Of a stretch of 60,375 nucleotides of DNA, positions 8,608 to 17,535 are shown one piece after another. Source of the stretch: an uncultured Pseudomonadota bacterium (lineage in GTDB: Bacteria > Myxococcota_A > UBA796 > SXON01). Numbering within the stretch: the first letter of the stretch is position 1; every line of letters starts with the position of its first letter. The stretch lies in contig CAIUMM010000176.1 in NCBI GenBank assembly GCA_903900265.1, positions 1 through 60,375 on the forward strand, read 5' to 3'. Position numbers and translations under genes: made by a program. The notes beneath the pieces were generated by a model. The model saw nothing but the letters and a program-made list of their open reading frames with translations. It did no database searches and was not told the origin of the DNA.

Positions 8608-11112
8608 ATGAGCGCCGTCGACCGACGTGGGTGGGGAGCCGGGGCGTTCGCCTTGGCGGCGGTGTTTTTGGCCGCGGCGCTAGAAGCGGGGATTTTGCCG
8701 GAGCACGGTGGCGTCGCCATCGTGATCGCGGGGTTGGGCGTCTGTTTGTTTGCGCTGGAAGGCGGAGGGGTCAGCAGCCGCGCTGCCAAGGTAGCCGCCA
8801 CGTTGCTGACGATGACGGTCTTGTGGCAGGTCCTGCCGATTCCGACCGCTCTGCGCGCGTTCATTGCTCCCGGTCAGGCTGCCTGGCTGGAGGTAGCTGC
8901 CCCAGAGTGGAGCCCGGATGCGACTGCGTTTTCGCAGTGGTTGACGCAGTCCGACCTCGCGGCCGCCCTCGGAGATGCCCAGCCGCCCTACGACATGCTG
9001 TCTGGGGCGGTCGACACCGTCGCGCGCACGGGATCGACGCTGCCTTCGGCGACTCCGTGGTTGCTCGCCCAGCTCGCGGGGGTGCTTTGCGTATACACGT
9101 TGGGGGCACGAGCGGCGCGGGAGCGGAAGCTTGTCACGCCACTGCTTGCGATCTTCCTCTGTTTTGCGGTGGCAGAGGCGCTGTTCGGACTGGCGATGCG
9201 CAACGGTCCGTCCACCGGGATTGGAACGAAGGTTTACTACCTCGGCTCTGCGACCGGTACGTTTATAAACCGAGGCCATTTCGCGGTTTTTCTCACCCTC
9301 GGCATCGCTGCGTGCAGCGCGCTCGCGGGCGCGCAGTTTCCGCTGCTCCCGGAAGAAGTCGAGCGTCACTCGCGAAGGAGTCGGCGTTCAAGCCAGCCTC
9401 CCGGTGTCCTTGAGGCCAGCGGGAATCGGGTTCCGAAGCTGGTGTTGCTTGGGTTCTTCGCGGCGATACTCGGGGTGGGTATCGTGGCCTCGCAGTCGCG
9501 CGGTCCGCTGGTTGCGCTCGTCGTTTGTGCGCTCGCGTTTGGCGTTTGGGCGTGGCGTGCTCGTAACGAGCACTTCTACCTGTACTTTGGCGTCGGATTC
9601 CCCCTGTTCACCTTCGTCGTCGCCGGGCTTGGCTTCGGCGTTCGGGGCGCGTTTGGAAGGTTCGCCGGGCTGCTCGCCGGTGGCGGTGACGTCAGCGTGG
9701 CGTCTCGGGCGCAGTTCTGGCGTGACGGCCTTCACGCGTGGCTGGACGCGCCGGTGTTCGGCGCCGGCTTTGGGGCGTGGCGCCTCGCTTATGGCGTCCG
9801 CGAGTCCGTACCCCATTTGTATGACGTGAAGCACGCGCACAGCGAGCTGATCGAGTGGATGGTCGAGGCGGGGATCGTCGGAGCTGCCGGCCTGTTGATC
9901 GCCGTAGCTGCCTGGTTTTGGGGTGTGCGCCGAGGGCTGCGGGCGCTGGAGCACGATGCGCGTAGCGCCTCGGTGATCGGCTGTGCGCTGGGTGTGATGG
10001 TCGCGATCATCGTGTCGATCTCGGACTTTCCGATGCGTGCGCCGGGCTCGGCGTTGGCGATCGCGTTGTTTGCCGGATTGGCTACCGGCGGCGTCGTCGA
10101 CGCGCCGATTTGGGGGCGCGCCGCGCGGACGTTGATCGGCGCGTTGGCCGTGCTGCTGGGCTCCTACGCGGCGTGGACGGATCACGCGTCTGCGGAGACG
10201 CCTGCACAGCGGCTTGGCGAGATCCCGGCGGACTTTCAGGCTCCCGCGCACGTCGTCGGCATCGACGATGCCCGCGATCGGTGGCTGGAGGCGCGCGCGT
10301 TGCTCAGCGCTGCGCCGCTCGATCCGTGGCGGCAGATGCGGGTCGCGCGTGCGGCGACCTGGATGAACGGGCTTGTTTCTCCGCGCGTTCCGGTGCTGGG
10401 GTTGCAGCGGGAAGGGTACGCGCTTCAGGCGGAGCTGGCGTTGGCGCGCGTCCATGCGCTTCGTCCGAATGACCCGCGGCTGGCCGTGCTCTCGGCCGCG
10501 GTTCTGTTGGACCTCGAAGGATTCAGCAGCTCCCGGCGTCTCCGTGCGCGCGATCTGTTGGTTCATGCCGTGCAGCTTGATTTCTGGCGGGCGGAGACCG
10601 CCTTTGCCTTGGCAGACCGTCTCGATCCAGCCGACGCGGAGCTCATCGCCGCGCAGCGAGGCTCAGGAAAGCGCGCGGCTCGGGTGGACTATTACTGGGG
10701 ACAATCGCTTGCGCGGCGGCACGACGGGGAAGCGGCAGCGGCAGCATACCAACGATCCGCCGCAGAAGATCCGGACTTTGGTCCACCGTCTTTTCAGCTT
10801 GCTGCCATCAGCTACGCCGCCGGCGACGTCGCGTCGACCACCGCAGCCGTGCACGTGTTCCTCGACGCGAAGGACAAGCCCATCGCGATGGAGGGATGGG
10901 CTTATTTGATGATTGGCAACGTAGAGTCCGCCGAGTCCCGGCTCCGCTCTGCCGTCGAGGCCTCTCCAACCAACCGATGGGCGTGGGAGGGGCTGGCAGA
11001 GGTCTACGCTCAGCGCGGCGACAAGCGGGAGGAAGCGGCGGTTTGGAGCGCGGTCCTCAAGCTGGACGCACACCATACGCGTGCCGCGGCGCGCCTGAAG
11101 GCATTGCAATGA
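8608..11112 (+). CDS. O-antigen ligase/polymerase-like membrane protein with TPR tail
   Basis: An 834-residue integral membrane protein. Roughly the first 530 residues hold about 12 hydrophobic segments and a Wzy_C-type region: SRAQFWRDGLHAWLDAP, then a His-rich stretch (KHAHSELIEWMVEAG) that matches the periplasmic loop of O-antigen ligases and polymerases. The last 300 residues are soluble and alanine-rich, with TPR-like helices such as ALARVHALRPNDPRLAVLSA and a final repeat near residues 790-830. The protein probably polymerises or ligates the polysaccharide whose length is set by the upstream Wzc. Ligase and polymerase cannot be separated by sequence alone. Its stop overlaps the start of the next gene (surf1) as ATGA. 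Confidence 0.85.
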   Translation: MSAVDRRGWGAGAFALAAVFLAAALEAGILPEHGGVAIVIAGLGVCLFALEGGGVSSRAAKVAATLLTMTVLWQVLPIPTALRAFIAPGQAAWLEVAAPEWSPDATAFSQWLTQSDLAAALGDAQPPYDMLSGAVDTVARTGSTLPSATPWLLAQLAGVLCVYTLGARAARERKLVTPLLAIFLCFAVAEALFGLAMRNGPSTGIGTKVYYLGSATGTFINRGHFAVFLTLGIAACSALAGAQFPLLPEEVERHSRRSRRSSQPPGVLEASGNRVPKLVLLGFFAAILGVGIVASQSRGPLVALVVCALAFGVWAWRARNEHFYLYFGVGFPLFTFVVAGLGFGVRGAFGRFAGLLAGGGDVSVASRAQFWRDGLHAWLDAPVFGAGFGAWRLAYGVRESVPHLYDVKHAHSELIEWMVEAGIVGAAGLLIAVAAWFWGVRRGLRALEHDARSASVIGCALGVMVAIIVSISDFPMRAPGSALAIALFAGLATGGVVDAPIWGRAARTLIGALAVLLGSYAAWTDHASAETPAQRLGEIPADFQAPAHVVGIDDARDRWLEARALLSAAPLDPWRQMRVARAATWMNGLVSPRVPVLGLQREGYALQAELALARVHALRPNDPRLAVLSAAVLLDLEGFSSSRRLRARDLLVHAVQLDFWRAETAFALADRLDPADAELIAAQRGSGKRAARVDYYWGQSLARRHDGEAAAAAYQRSAAEDPDFGPPSFQLAAISYAAGDVASTTAAVHVFLDAKDKPIAMEGWAYLMIGNVESAESRLRSAVEASPTNRWAWEGLAEVYAQRGDKREEAAVWSAVLKLDAHHTRAAARLKALQ

Positions 11113-11852
11113 GCTGGATCTCTGGGGCTCGTTTCCGTCCCCCGCTCGGGTTTACCGTGTTTGCCGTCATCGGTATTGGCATTCTTTGGTCGCTCTGCGC
11201 GTGGCAGCTGGGCCGCAGGGAGGATGCCCGTGTGGAGCGCGAGGTCTACGAGGCTAGGCTGGCGTCACCGGCCTTCGACGCCCTGAACCCCCCCGAGAAT
11301 CCCGAGTTTCGTCGGGTGCACGCGAGTGGAGCGCCGGACTGGGCGCACGTGCAGCGCGTGATCGGCCGCTACATGTGGTCTCAGCCGGGAATGCAGCTTT
11401 TGCTCCCGCTGCGCCTGCAAACGGGGCAGTCGGTGTTGGTGGACATCGGGTGGGTCCCCGAAGACGAGGCGGATGCCATCATTCAGCGCGAGGCTCAGAC
11501 CTCGGGGGCTCGAACCTTTGCGGGCATCGCCCGTCCTTATGCGGACGCCCCGGACGCGCGGTTGACGGATGACGCTGCGGGGCACGCCCGGTGGAGGTCC
11601 GTCGCCCCCGGCGCGATGGGCGAGGCGAGCGGCGTCACTTTTCCGCCCTGGGTGCTCATCGACGGTCAGGGATTGACGGATGAGCAGGACATCCCCGACC
11701 GGGTGCCTCCGGTGTCTGGCTGGCGGCTCGCCCCGGTGCAGCGTCCCCACGGCGAGTATGCGTTTACGTGGTTCAGTCTTGGCATGACCTTGCTGCTGGT
11801 GTGGTTGAGCCTCTCGTTCTCCCGACGTGACCCCTCCGGCCCTGTGAGCTGA
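11109..11852 (+). CDS. SURF1-family cytochrome oxidase biogenesis protein
   Basis: SURF1 (247 aa) helps heme A insertion into oxidase subunit I. The family layout is complete: an N-terminal helix (FTVFAVIGIGILWSLCAWQLGR) with the typical WQL.R motif, an extracytoplasmic domain containing GRYM and VLVDIGWVP, and a C-terminal helix (YAFTWFSLGMTLLLVWLSL) with the family's Y-W/F-F signature. The length is normal. The ATG overlaps the stop of the polysaccharide gene as ATGA, which is odd because function changes here from envelope polymer to respiration. The heme A synthase gene follows after a 78-171 base gap, depending on which start is used. Confidence 0.9.
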   Translation: MSWISGARFRPPLGFTVFAVIGIGILWSLCAWQLGRREDARVEREVYEARLASPAFDALNPPENPEFRRVHASGAPDWAHVQRVIGRYMWSQPGMQLLLPLRLQTGQSVLVDIGWVPEDEADAIIQREAQTSGARTFAGIARPYADAPDARLTDDAAGHARWRSVAPGAMGEASGVTFPPWVLIDGQGLTDEQDIPDRVPPVSGWRLAPVQRPHGEYAFTWFSLGMTLLLVWLSLSFSRRDPSGPVS

Positions 11853-11901
11853 TCGACCCGGCTTGTCAGCACGCTGCTGACGGGCTACGCGGGCCCTCCC
11901 C

Positions 11902-11915
11902 GGAGCTTCGGCTCC
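11902..11915 (+). other. GGAGC-TTCG-GCTCC stem-loop in the surf1-ctaA gap
   Basis: A perfect 5-bp stem closed by a TTCG tetraloop (UUCG in RNA, an exceptionally stable loop). Another short dyad, GTCAGC/GCTGAC, lies just upstream near 11866-11882. No T-run follows, so this is not a standard intrinsic terminator; it may be an mRNA processing or stability element ahead of ctaA. Confidence 0.35.
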
Positions 11916-12023
11916 CTCCCAGGTGACCGCGTGGAAGACTCCTCCTCCCGTGACCCTAACGACCGACGCGGTGCGTCGTCCCCGGACGCTGGTCCCTCGG
12001 TTCAAGAGGGAGCGAACCTACGT

Positions 12024-12911
12024 ATGGGTGCGCGGGCGTTCGGCGCGTTGGCGGTCATTACCTATGTGCTGTTGGTGTTCGGAGCAACGGTGCGGGTGCA
12101 CGGCGCTGGCCTGAGTTGTCCGGATTGGCCCCTGTGTTTCGGGGAGGTGATTCCGCAGCTCAACTTCTTGGTGTTTCTCGAGTGGGGGCACCGGGTCCTT
12201 GCAGGATCGATCTCGGTGGGATTTCTGACGCTTGGCGGTTGGATCCTTGCTCATCCGGTCCGCAGGTCTCTGGCTGGTCCTCGGTGGGGCTTTGCGCTGT
12301 GCGTGTTGATCACGCAGATCGTACTGGGTGGCCTCACCGTGCTCAAGAGCCTCGCCTTTTGGAGCGTGACGCTCCACTTGCTGACGGGAAATCTGTTTCT
12401 GCTCTCCCTTTTGGCGGTGCGCGCAAAGCTCGCGCCATCCCCGCTACCTGCGTCTCCAGCCTCGCGCGGCCTCGCTTCGGCGGTGGTCGCGATGTGGTTT
12501 GTGCAGATGGCGTTGGGCGGGCTGGTATCCTCGAACTATGCCGGTCTCGCCTGCACGGAATGGCCCACCTGCAACGGCGGCGTCTGGTTCCCGGTGCTGG
12601 ACGGCATCATCGGGCTGCAGCTCGCGCACCGTGCGGGTGCATACGTGCTTTTTACGCTTGCGGCTGCATTTTACGTGAAGTCGTTCGGGCAGCCGATGGC
12701 TGGCCCTGCGAAAAGAGTATTTGGAACGGTGCTTGTGCAGGTGGGCATCGGGATTCTCAACGTCCTCTGGGCCATGCCGGTGGAGATCGCCGTGTTGCAT
12801 TCGGCGACCGCGGACCTGATCGGGGTTTTTGCGGTGTTGGCGGTTCTGAGGCTACCGATGGGAGAGGGGATGCATCTCGCCGCGGTTTCCGATAGCGGGA
12901 GCAGCGTATGA
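12024..12911 (+). CDS. ctaA: heme A synthase (COX15/CtaA family)
   Basis: An inner-membrane enzyme (295 aa from this start) that oxidises the C8 methyl of heme O to the formyl group of heme A. About eight hydrophobic helices are visible. Heme-ligand histidine regions follow the family: EWGHRVLAG in the first half, TLHLLTGN, LQLAHRAGAY in the second half and AVLHSATAD near the end. Two Cys (GLSCPDWPLCFG) in the first extracellular loop and a matching pair (LACTEWPTCNGG) in the second half reflect the internal duplication of Cys-containing CtaA proteins. A GTG at 11931 would add 31 low-complexity residues; I prefer the ATG at 12024, with an upstream GAGGGAG. The stop overlaps ctaB as ATGA. Confidence 0.92.
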   Translation: MGARAFGALAVITYVLLVFGATVRVHGAGLSCPDWPLCFGEVIPQLNFLVFLEWGHRVLAGSISVGFLTLGGWILAHPVRRSLAGPRWGFALCVLITQIVLGGLTVLKSLAFWSVTLHLLTGNLFLLSLLAVRAKLAPSPLPASPASRGLASAVVAMWFVQMALGGLVSSNYAGLACTEWPTCNGGVWFPVLDGIIGLQLAHRAGAYVLFTLAAAFYVKSFGQPMAGPAKRVFGTVLVQVGIGILNVLWAMPVEIAVLHSATADLIGVFAVLAVLRLPMGEGMHLAAVSDSGSSV

Positions 12912-13876
12912 CGGATGCGATCAGCCTCATCAAGCCTGCCGCGCTCCACGTGAAGATGTGGTGGGAGATCGCTCGCCCCAAAGTGTTGGTGCTGGTCCTG
13001 TTTACCGGCCTTCCGATGATGGGAATGAGCCGCACGCGTCTGGTGGACGCGGGCTGGGCGAAGGTCGCCGTCGTGCTTCTGGCCACCGGCATTGCCGGGG
13101 CGGCGTCGAGCGCGTTCAACGCGTGGTGGGAGCGTGATCGCGATGCGCAGATGGCGCGCACGAAGCGGCGCCCGATGCCTGCGGCCGCGATGGTGCCTGG
13201 GGAGGCGCTGGGTTTGGCGACGGTGCTGACGCTCCTAAGCACGGTCATGCTCTGGGCGGTAGGCGGCGCGCTGGCCGCTGCGGTCGGGCTCGGCACCATC
13301 GCATTTTACGTGCTGGTCTACACGATCTGGCTCAAGCCGCGCACGCCTCAGAACATCGTCATCGGCGGTGCTGCCGGGGCCACCGCGCCGATGATCATCG
13401 AGGCCGCGATGGACGGCCGCATCTCTGCCGCGAGCCTGATCTTGTTCGCGATCGTCTTCTTGTGGACGCCGCCACACTTCTGGGCCATCGCGATCTTCCG
13501 GAAAGAAGAGTACGCCGCTGCAGGATTTCCGATGATGCCAAACGTCATCGGGGATGTCGCCACCCGCCGGCAGTCCATGGTCTACACGGTGTTGACCGTG
13601 CTGACGACCCTCGCTCCGGTGCCGCTGGGCCTGTTGAGCCCGCTGTATGGCGTCGCAGCGCTCGCGCTGGGGCTTTGGTTTGCGGCATCCGTCGCTCACT
13701 CGATGGTGGCTGACGATCCCCGGGTAGACTGGAGGCTCTTCAAGGTCTCTATTGCTTATCTTTCGTTGGTGTTTGGAGCGATGCTCGTGGACCTTGTTGT
13801 TTCGGCTTTGGCCGGGCCCGTCGTCGCACCATATTCGCTGATGATCTACGGGCTCAACTGGTCTCCCGTGTTATGA
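12908..13876 (+). CDS. ctaB: protoheme IX farnesyltransferase (heme O synthase)
   Basis: A 322-residue UbiA-type prenyltransferase that adds farnesyl to heme B to make heme O, the substrate of CtaA. The first Asp-rich motif region, NAWWERDRDAQMARTKRRPMP, carries the NxxxDxxxD pattern with the TKxRP sequence of heme O synthases. The second half has the loop FLWTPPHFWAIAIF, a hallmark of CtaB. Nine or so membrane helices are visible. It sits between ctaA and coxB, as in many alpha- and deltaproteobacterial cox operons. ATG at 12908 overlaps the ctaA stop, and the ctaB stop overlaps a possible upstream start of coxB. Confidence 0.95.
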   Translation: MTDAISLIKPAALHVKMWWEIARPKVLVLVLFTGLPMMGMSRTRLVDAGWAKVAVVLLATGIAGAASSAFNAWWERDRDAQMARTKRRPMPAAAMVPGEALGLATVLTLLSTVMLWAVGGALAAAVGLGTIAFYVLVYTIWLKPRTPQNIVIGGAAGATAPMIIEAAMDGRISAASLILFAIVFLWTPPHFWAIAIFRKEEYAAAGFPMMPNVIGDVATRRQSMVYTVLTVLTTLAPVPLGLLSPLYGVAALALGLWFAASVAHSMVADDPRVDWRLFKVSIAYLSLVFGAMLVDLVVSALAGPVVAPYSLMIYGLNWSPVL

Positions 13877-13932
13877 GCCCGCGCGTTTTTCCTTCCGGTT
13901 TGCTGTCATCTGTATCGCCGAGGTTCTCCCGA

Positions 13933-14976
13933 ATGCTCGCCTTCCGCTCATCCACCGCTCGCCTGTTGTCGGCCGGCCCGCTGCTGACAGCGTTCGTCGC
14001 CTGTTTGCTCCTTGTGGGCTGCGGCAACGCGGACAGCACAAACATTGCTGATTCGATGAACACCCTCGTGGGTCACTCGGATCTGACCAAGAACATCCTG
14101 GACATTTACGGTACAATCTTCTGGATTGATACCTTCCTGTTCATCCTCGTTCAGGGCGTGCTGATCTACGCGGTGCTCAAGTTCCGTGCGCGTGGCGATG
14201 AGAAGACCCTCCCCGAGCAAGTTCACGGCAACTTGCAGATGGAGCTGGGCTGGACAATCGCTCCGGTGTTCATCCTGATGCTGATCGCGATCCCGACCGT
14301 CAGCTTCATCTTTGAGTCGCAGGCGCCCGCTGGCAAGGATGCCATCGTCGTAAACGCGACGGGCAAGCAGTGGTGGTTCAAGTTTGGATATCCGGGCTAC
14401 GGCTTCGAAACTGCCAACGAGCTCCATGTGCCTGCAGGTCGTCAGGTTGACCTCCGTTTGCAGAGCGACAACGTCATCCATGCCTTCTGGGCTCCGCAGC
14501 TGACCGCCAAGCGGGACATGATGCCCGGCCGCGTCAATCACATCACCTTCACCGCTGACCGCGCTGGTACCTACCTTGGCCAGTGCGCAGAGTACTGCCA
14601 GGACAGCCACGCGCTGATGAAGTTCCGCGTTGTCGTTGACTCGCTCGAAGACTTCGAGAAGTGGGCCGCACATCAGAAGGAAGGCGTGCCGGAGGCCGAG
14701 GCGAAGTCTGCGGGCTTCGAGGCCTTCCAGGGAGCGACCTGCGTGGCCTGCCATGCGATCTCCGGCACCAGCGCCCAAGCGGCGATCGGGCCGAACTTGA
14801 CGCACGTTGGCAGCCGCACCCACATCGCCGCGGGCGTTCTGGAAAACAACGAGGCGAACCTGCGCGCTTGGTTGAAGAACCCAGACGCGGTGAAGCCTGG
14901 GTCGAAAATGCCCAACCTCAATCTCTCCGACGAGCAGATCACGACGCTCGTTTCCTACCTCCAGTCCCTCAAGTAG
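13933..14976 (+). CDS. coxB: cytochrome c oxidase subunit II with C-terminal cytochrome c domain
   Basis: Subunit II of a caa3-type oxidase, which accepts electrons and passes them from its CuA centre to subunit I. The chosen ATG gives a lipoprotein-type signal ending in LLLVGC; an earlier ATG at 13873 overlaps the ctaB stop and would lengthen the N-terminus by 20 residues. Two membrane helices follow (about TIFWIDTFLFILVQGVLIYAV, then TIAPVFILMLIAIPTVSFIF). The CuA site is intact: a His upstream in NVIHAFW, then CAEYCQDSHALM with both Cys, His and Met. About 90 residues later a c-type heme motif (CVACH) and a distal Met (GSKMPNLN) define the fused cytochrome c domain. This fusion defines the caa3 type. 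Confidence 0.95.
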   Translation: MLAFRSSTARLLSAGPLLTAFVACLLLVGCGNADSTNIADSMNTLVGHSDLTKNILDIYGTIFWIDTFLFILVQGVLIYAVLKFRARGDEKTLPEQVHGNLQMELGWTIAPVFILMLIAIPTVSFIFESQAPAGKDAIVVNATGKQWWFKFGYPGYGFETANELHVPAGRQVDLRLQSDNVIHAFWAPQLTAKRDMMPGRVNHITFTADRAGTYLGQCAEYCQDSHALMKFRVVVDSLEDFEKWAAHQKEGVPEAEAKSAGFEAFQGATCVACHAISGTSAQAAIGPNLTHVGSRTHIAAGVLENNEANLRAWLKNPDAVKPGSKMPNLNLSDEQITTLVSYLQSLK

Positions 14977-14988
14977 CGAGCGAAGCCA

Positions 14989-16863
14989 ATGGCCAATCCC
15001 GCCCACGCTGCTCCTGGTGAGCACGCTCCCCACGCCGGTCACGGCGCGCCGTCCCAGTCCTGGTTGATGTCCTGGGTCATGACCTCGGATCACAAGCGGA
15101 TCGGGATCTTGTACGGCCTGTCCGCCCTGTTCTTCTTCGTGCTCGGTGGCATTGAAGCCCTGGTCATCCGCACGCAGCTCGCGGCCCCCGGCCAGCACAT
15201 CGTCGACGCAGCGACGTACAACGCGCTGTTCACGATGCATGGCACAACGATGATCTTCCTCGGCGTCATGCCGATGTCAGCCTCGTTCTTCAACTACCTG
15301 ATCCCGTTGCAGATCGGCGCCCGTGACGTCATCTTCCCGCGCCTCAACGCGTTCAGCTTTTGGCTGTTCCTGATCGGCGCCATCGTACTGAACGTGCCGT
15401 TCATCCTGACCCCGTTCGTCGACATGCGGGTCATTCCGGACGGCGGCTGGTTCGGCTACGCTACGCTGACGGAGAAAGCCTATACGCCCGGCGCTTCCAT
15501 CGACTTCTGGATCTGCGGGTTGCAGATCCTCGGTGTTGCTTCGATGGCTGCGGGCTTCAACTTCATCGTCACCATCTTCAACCTTCGTGCCCCCGGGATG
15601 ACGCTGCTGCGCATGCCGGTGTTCACCTGGATGACGATGGTTGTGCAGTTCCTCGTCGTCCTCTCCTTCCCGTGCATCACCATCGCGTTGGTGCTGCTGA
15701 TGTTCGACCGGCTGTTTGGTACCCACTTCTACCTGCCCGAAGGCGGTGGCGATCCGCTGCTTTGGCAGCACCTCTTCTGGCTCTTCGGCCACCCGGAAGT
15801 GTACATCCTCATCCTCCCGGCGATGGGTATTGTTTCGGAGGTCCTGCCGACCTTCGCGCGCAAGCCGCTCTTCGGCGCTCCTTTCGTCATCTTCTCGGGC
15901 ATCACCATCGGCCTGCTGGGCTTCGGTGTGTGGTCGCATCACATGTTCACCACCGGCTTGGGCGCAGCTGCTGACGCTTCGTTCTCGGTCACGACCATGC
16001 TGATCGCCATCCCCACGGGCGTGAAGATCTTCAACTGGCTGGCTACGATCTGGGGCGGTCAGATCCGCTTGACCACCGCGAACCTCTTCGCGCTGGGCTT
16101 CGTCTGCATGTTCACGATGGGCGGTCTTTCTGGCGTCATGCACGCTTCGCCTCCGGTCGATCTGCAGCAGCAGGACAGCTACTTCGTCGTTGCCCACTTC
16201 CACTACGTGTTGTTCGGTGGCGCGGTGTTCGGGTTGCTCTCGGGTATCTACTACTGGTTCCCGAAGATGAACGGTGGTTTCCTCTCCGAGTCGCTCGGGC
16301 GCTGGATCTTCGGCATCCTGTTCGTGGGCTTCAACACCACGTTCTTCCCGATGCACATCGTCGGGGCCGCGGGTATGCCTCGCCGTATCTTCACGTACGA
16401 TGCGGGGTTGGGGTGGGAGATTCCGAACCTCATCGAGACGGTCGGTGCCTTCACCATCGCGGTGGGCGTGCTGCTCTTCATCATCGACCTCCTTCGCAGC
16501 ATCGGACGCACGGACGGCAAAGCCGGCCCGAACCCTTGGGATGCTTCTAGCCTCGAGTGGATCACCGAGTCGCCGCCCAAGGTTCACAACTTCGACATCA
16601 CCCCGACCGTGTACAGCGATCGCCCGGTGTGGGAGAAGAACCACGGCCCCGGCCCCGGCTACGCGCTGGCGGCAGTAGACGAGCACATCCACATTCCTCC
16701 TCCCTCCTTGCGCCCGCTCATGCTGGCGATGGGCGTCGGAATGTTCTTCATCTCCTGGTTGACCGCTGGACAGTTCTTCATGTTCGGCGCGGGCATGTCG
16801 ATCGTCGCGCTCGGCGCCATCCTGTACTCTTCCTTCTCGTGGTTCTTGGAGCCCGGGCACTAG
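14989..16863 (+). CDS. ctaD: cytochrome c oxidase subunit I
   Basis: The catalytic heme-copper subunit (624 aa, A-type) reduces O2 to water and pumps protons. Seen: the low-spin heme His region FTMHGTTMIFL; the CuB ligand and cross-linked Tyr motif GHPEVYILIL; the CuB His pair WSHHMFTTG; and the His pair HFHYVLFGG near heme a3. The D-channel Asp (ARDVIFPRLN) and the K-channel Lys (PTGVKIFNW) are present, and the Glu in GHPEV is conserved, so this is an A1-type enzyme. The C-terminal about 90 residues form an extra region with two more helices. The gene starts 13 bases after coxB. Confidence 0.97.
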   Translation: MANPAHAAPGEHAPHAGHGAPSQSWLMSWVMTSDHKRIGILYGLSALFFFVLGGIEALVIRTQLAAPGQHIVDAATYNALFTMHGTTMIFLGVMPMSASFFNYLIPLQIGARDVIFPRLNAFSFWLFLIGAIVLNVPFILTPFVDMRVIPDGGWFGYATLTEKAYTPGASIDFWICGLQILGVASMAAGFNFIVTIFNLRAPGMTLLRMPVFTWMTMVVQFLVVLSFPCITIALVLLMFDRLFGTHFYLPEGGGDPLLWQHLFWLFGHPEVYILILPAMGIVSEVLPTFARKPLFGAPFVIFSGITIGLLGFGVWSHHMFTTGLGAAADASFSVTTMLIAIPTGVKIFNWLATIWGGQIRLTTANLFALGFVCMFTMGGLSGVMHASPPVDLQQQDSYFVVAHFHYVLFGGAVFGLLSGIYYWFPKMNGGFLSESLGRWIFGILFVGFNTTFFPMHIVGAAGMPRRIFTYDAGLGWEIPNLIETVGAFTIAVGVLLFIIDLLRSIGRTDGKAGPNPWDASSLEWITESPPKVHNFDITPTVYSDRPVWEKNHGPGPGYALAAVDEHIHIPPPSLRPLMLAMGVGMFFISWLTAGQFFMFGAGMSIVALGAILYSSFSWFLEPGH

Positions 16864-16926
16864 CCCAGGCCGTCTCTGAACTCTTCCGAGCCCACTTCGT
16901 CTCTTCCTTCCGCCTTGGAGCACCGC

Positions 16927-17535
16927 GTGTCTACTGCCACCGCCGGACACCACGAACCAGCAGCTGAGTACGCCGTTACTGGCGTTCCCAGCTACAAGCT
17001 GGCGATGTGGACCTTTCTGGGATCCGATTGCTTCTTCTTCGGCGCGCTGATCGGCACCTACATGACCTACCGCGGAAAGAGCCTGAATGGGCCCTACCCG
17101 CTGGACGTGTTCGCGCCCTCCGTCACCTCGATCTCCACCTTCGACCTGCTGTTGTCGTCGTTGTTCATGGTGCTTGCGGTACATTACGCCAAGGAGAAAG
17201 ACATCCCGAAGATGACTCTCTGGACCTTGCTCACCATGCTGGGTGGGTTGATCTTTCTCGGCTTTCAGGCCTACGAATTCTCTTCGTTCGTCGAAGAGGG
17301 GCTGACGCTGAAGTCCAACATCTTCGGCGCGACGTTCTTCGTGCTCACCGGCTTCCACGGCGCGCACGTCGCGATCGGGGTGTTCTTGCTGGGCGCGCTG
17401 CTTTGGTCTGTTCGTGGCGGGCATGTTGCTGACGCAGGGATCACCACCGAGGTGATCGGCCTGTACTGGCACTTCGTCGACATCGTCTGGATCTTGATCT
17501 TCACCCTCGTCTACCTCCTCGAGTTTACGAAATGA
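16927..17535 (+). CDS. ctaE: cytochrome c oxidase subunit III
   Basis: A small subunit III (202 aa) with five membrane helices, as found in caa3 oxidases that lack the first two helices of the long form. The motifs FLGSDCFFFGALIGTY, ETVGAF-like packing residues and the terminal GLYWHFVDIVWILIFTLVYLL match the family. I prefer the GTG at 16927 because TTGGAG lies 6 bases upstream; a TTG at 16915 is the alternative. The stop overlaps the next gene's ATG by 4 bases. It stabilises the core subunit I-II complex and shares its operon. Confidence 0.93.
   Translation: MSTATAGHHEPAAEYAVTGVPSYKLAMWTFLGSDCFFFGALIGTYMTYRGKSLNGPYPLDVFAPSVTSISTFDLLLSSLFMVLAVHYAKEKDIPKMTLWTLLTMLGGLIFLGFQAYEFSSFVEEGLTLKSNIFGATFFVLTGFHGAHVAIGVFLLGALLWSVRGGHVADAGITTEVIGLYWHFVDIVWILIFTLVYLLEFTK

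Noticed and set aside
15277..17472. 731-codon minus-strand open frame opposite ctaD and ctaE
   Set aside because: It is antisense to clear oxidase genes, has no recognisable motif, and arises from GC-rich codon structure on the coding strand.
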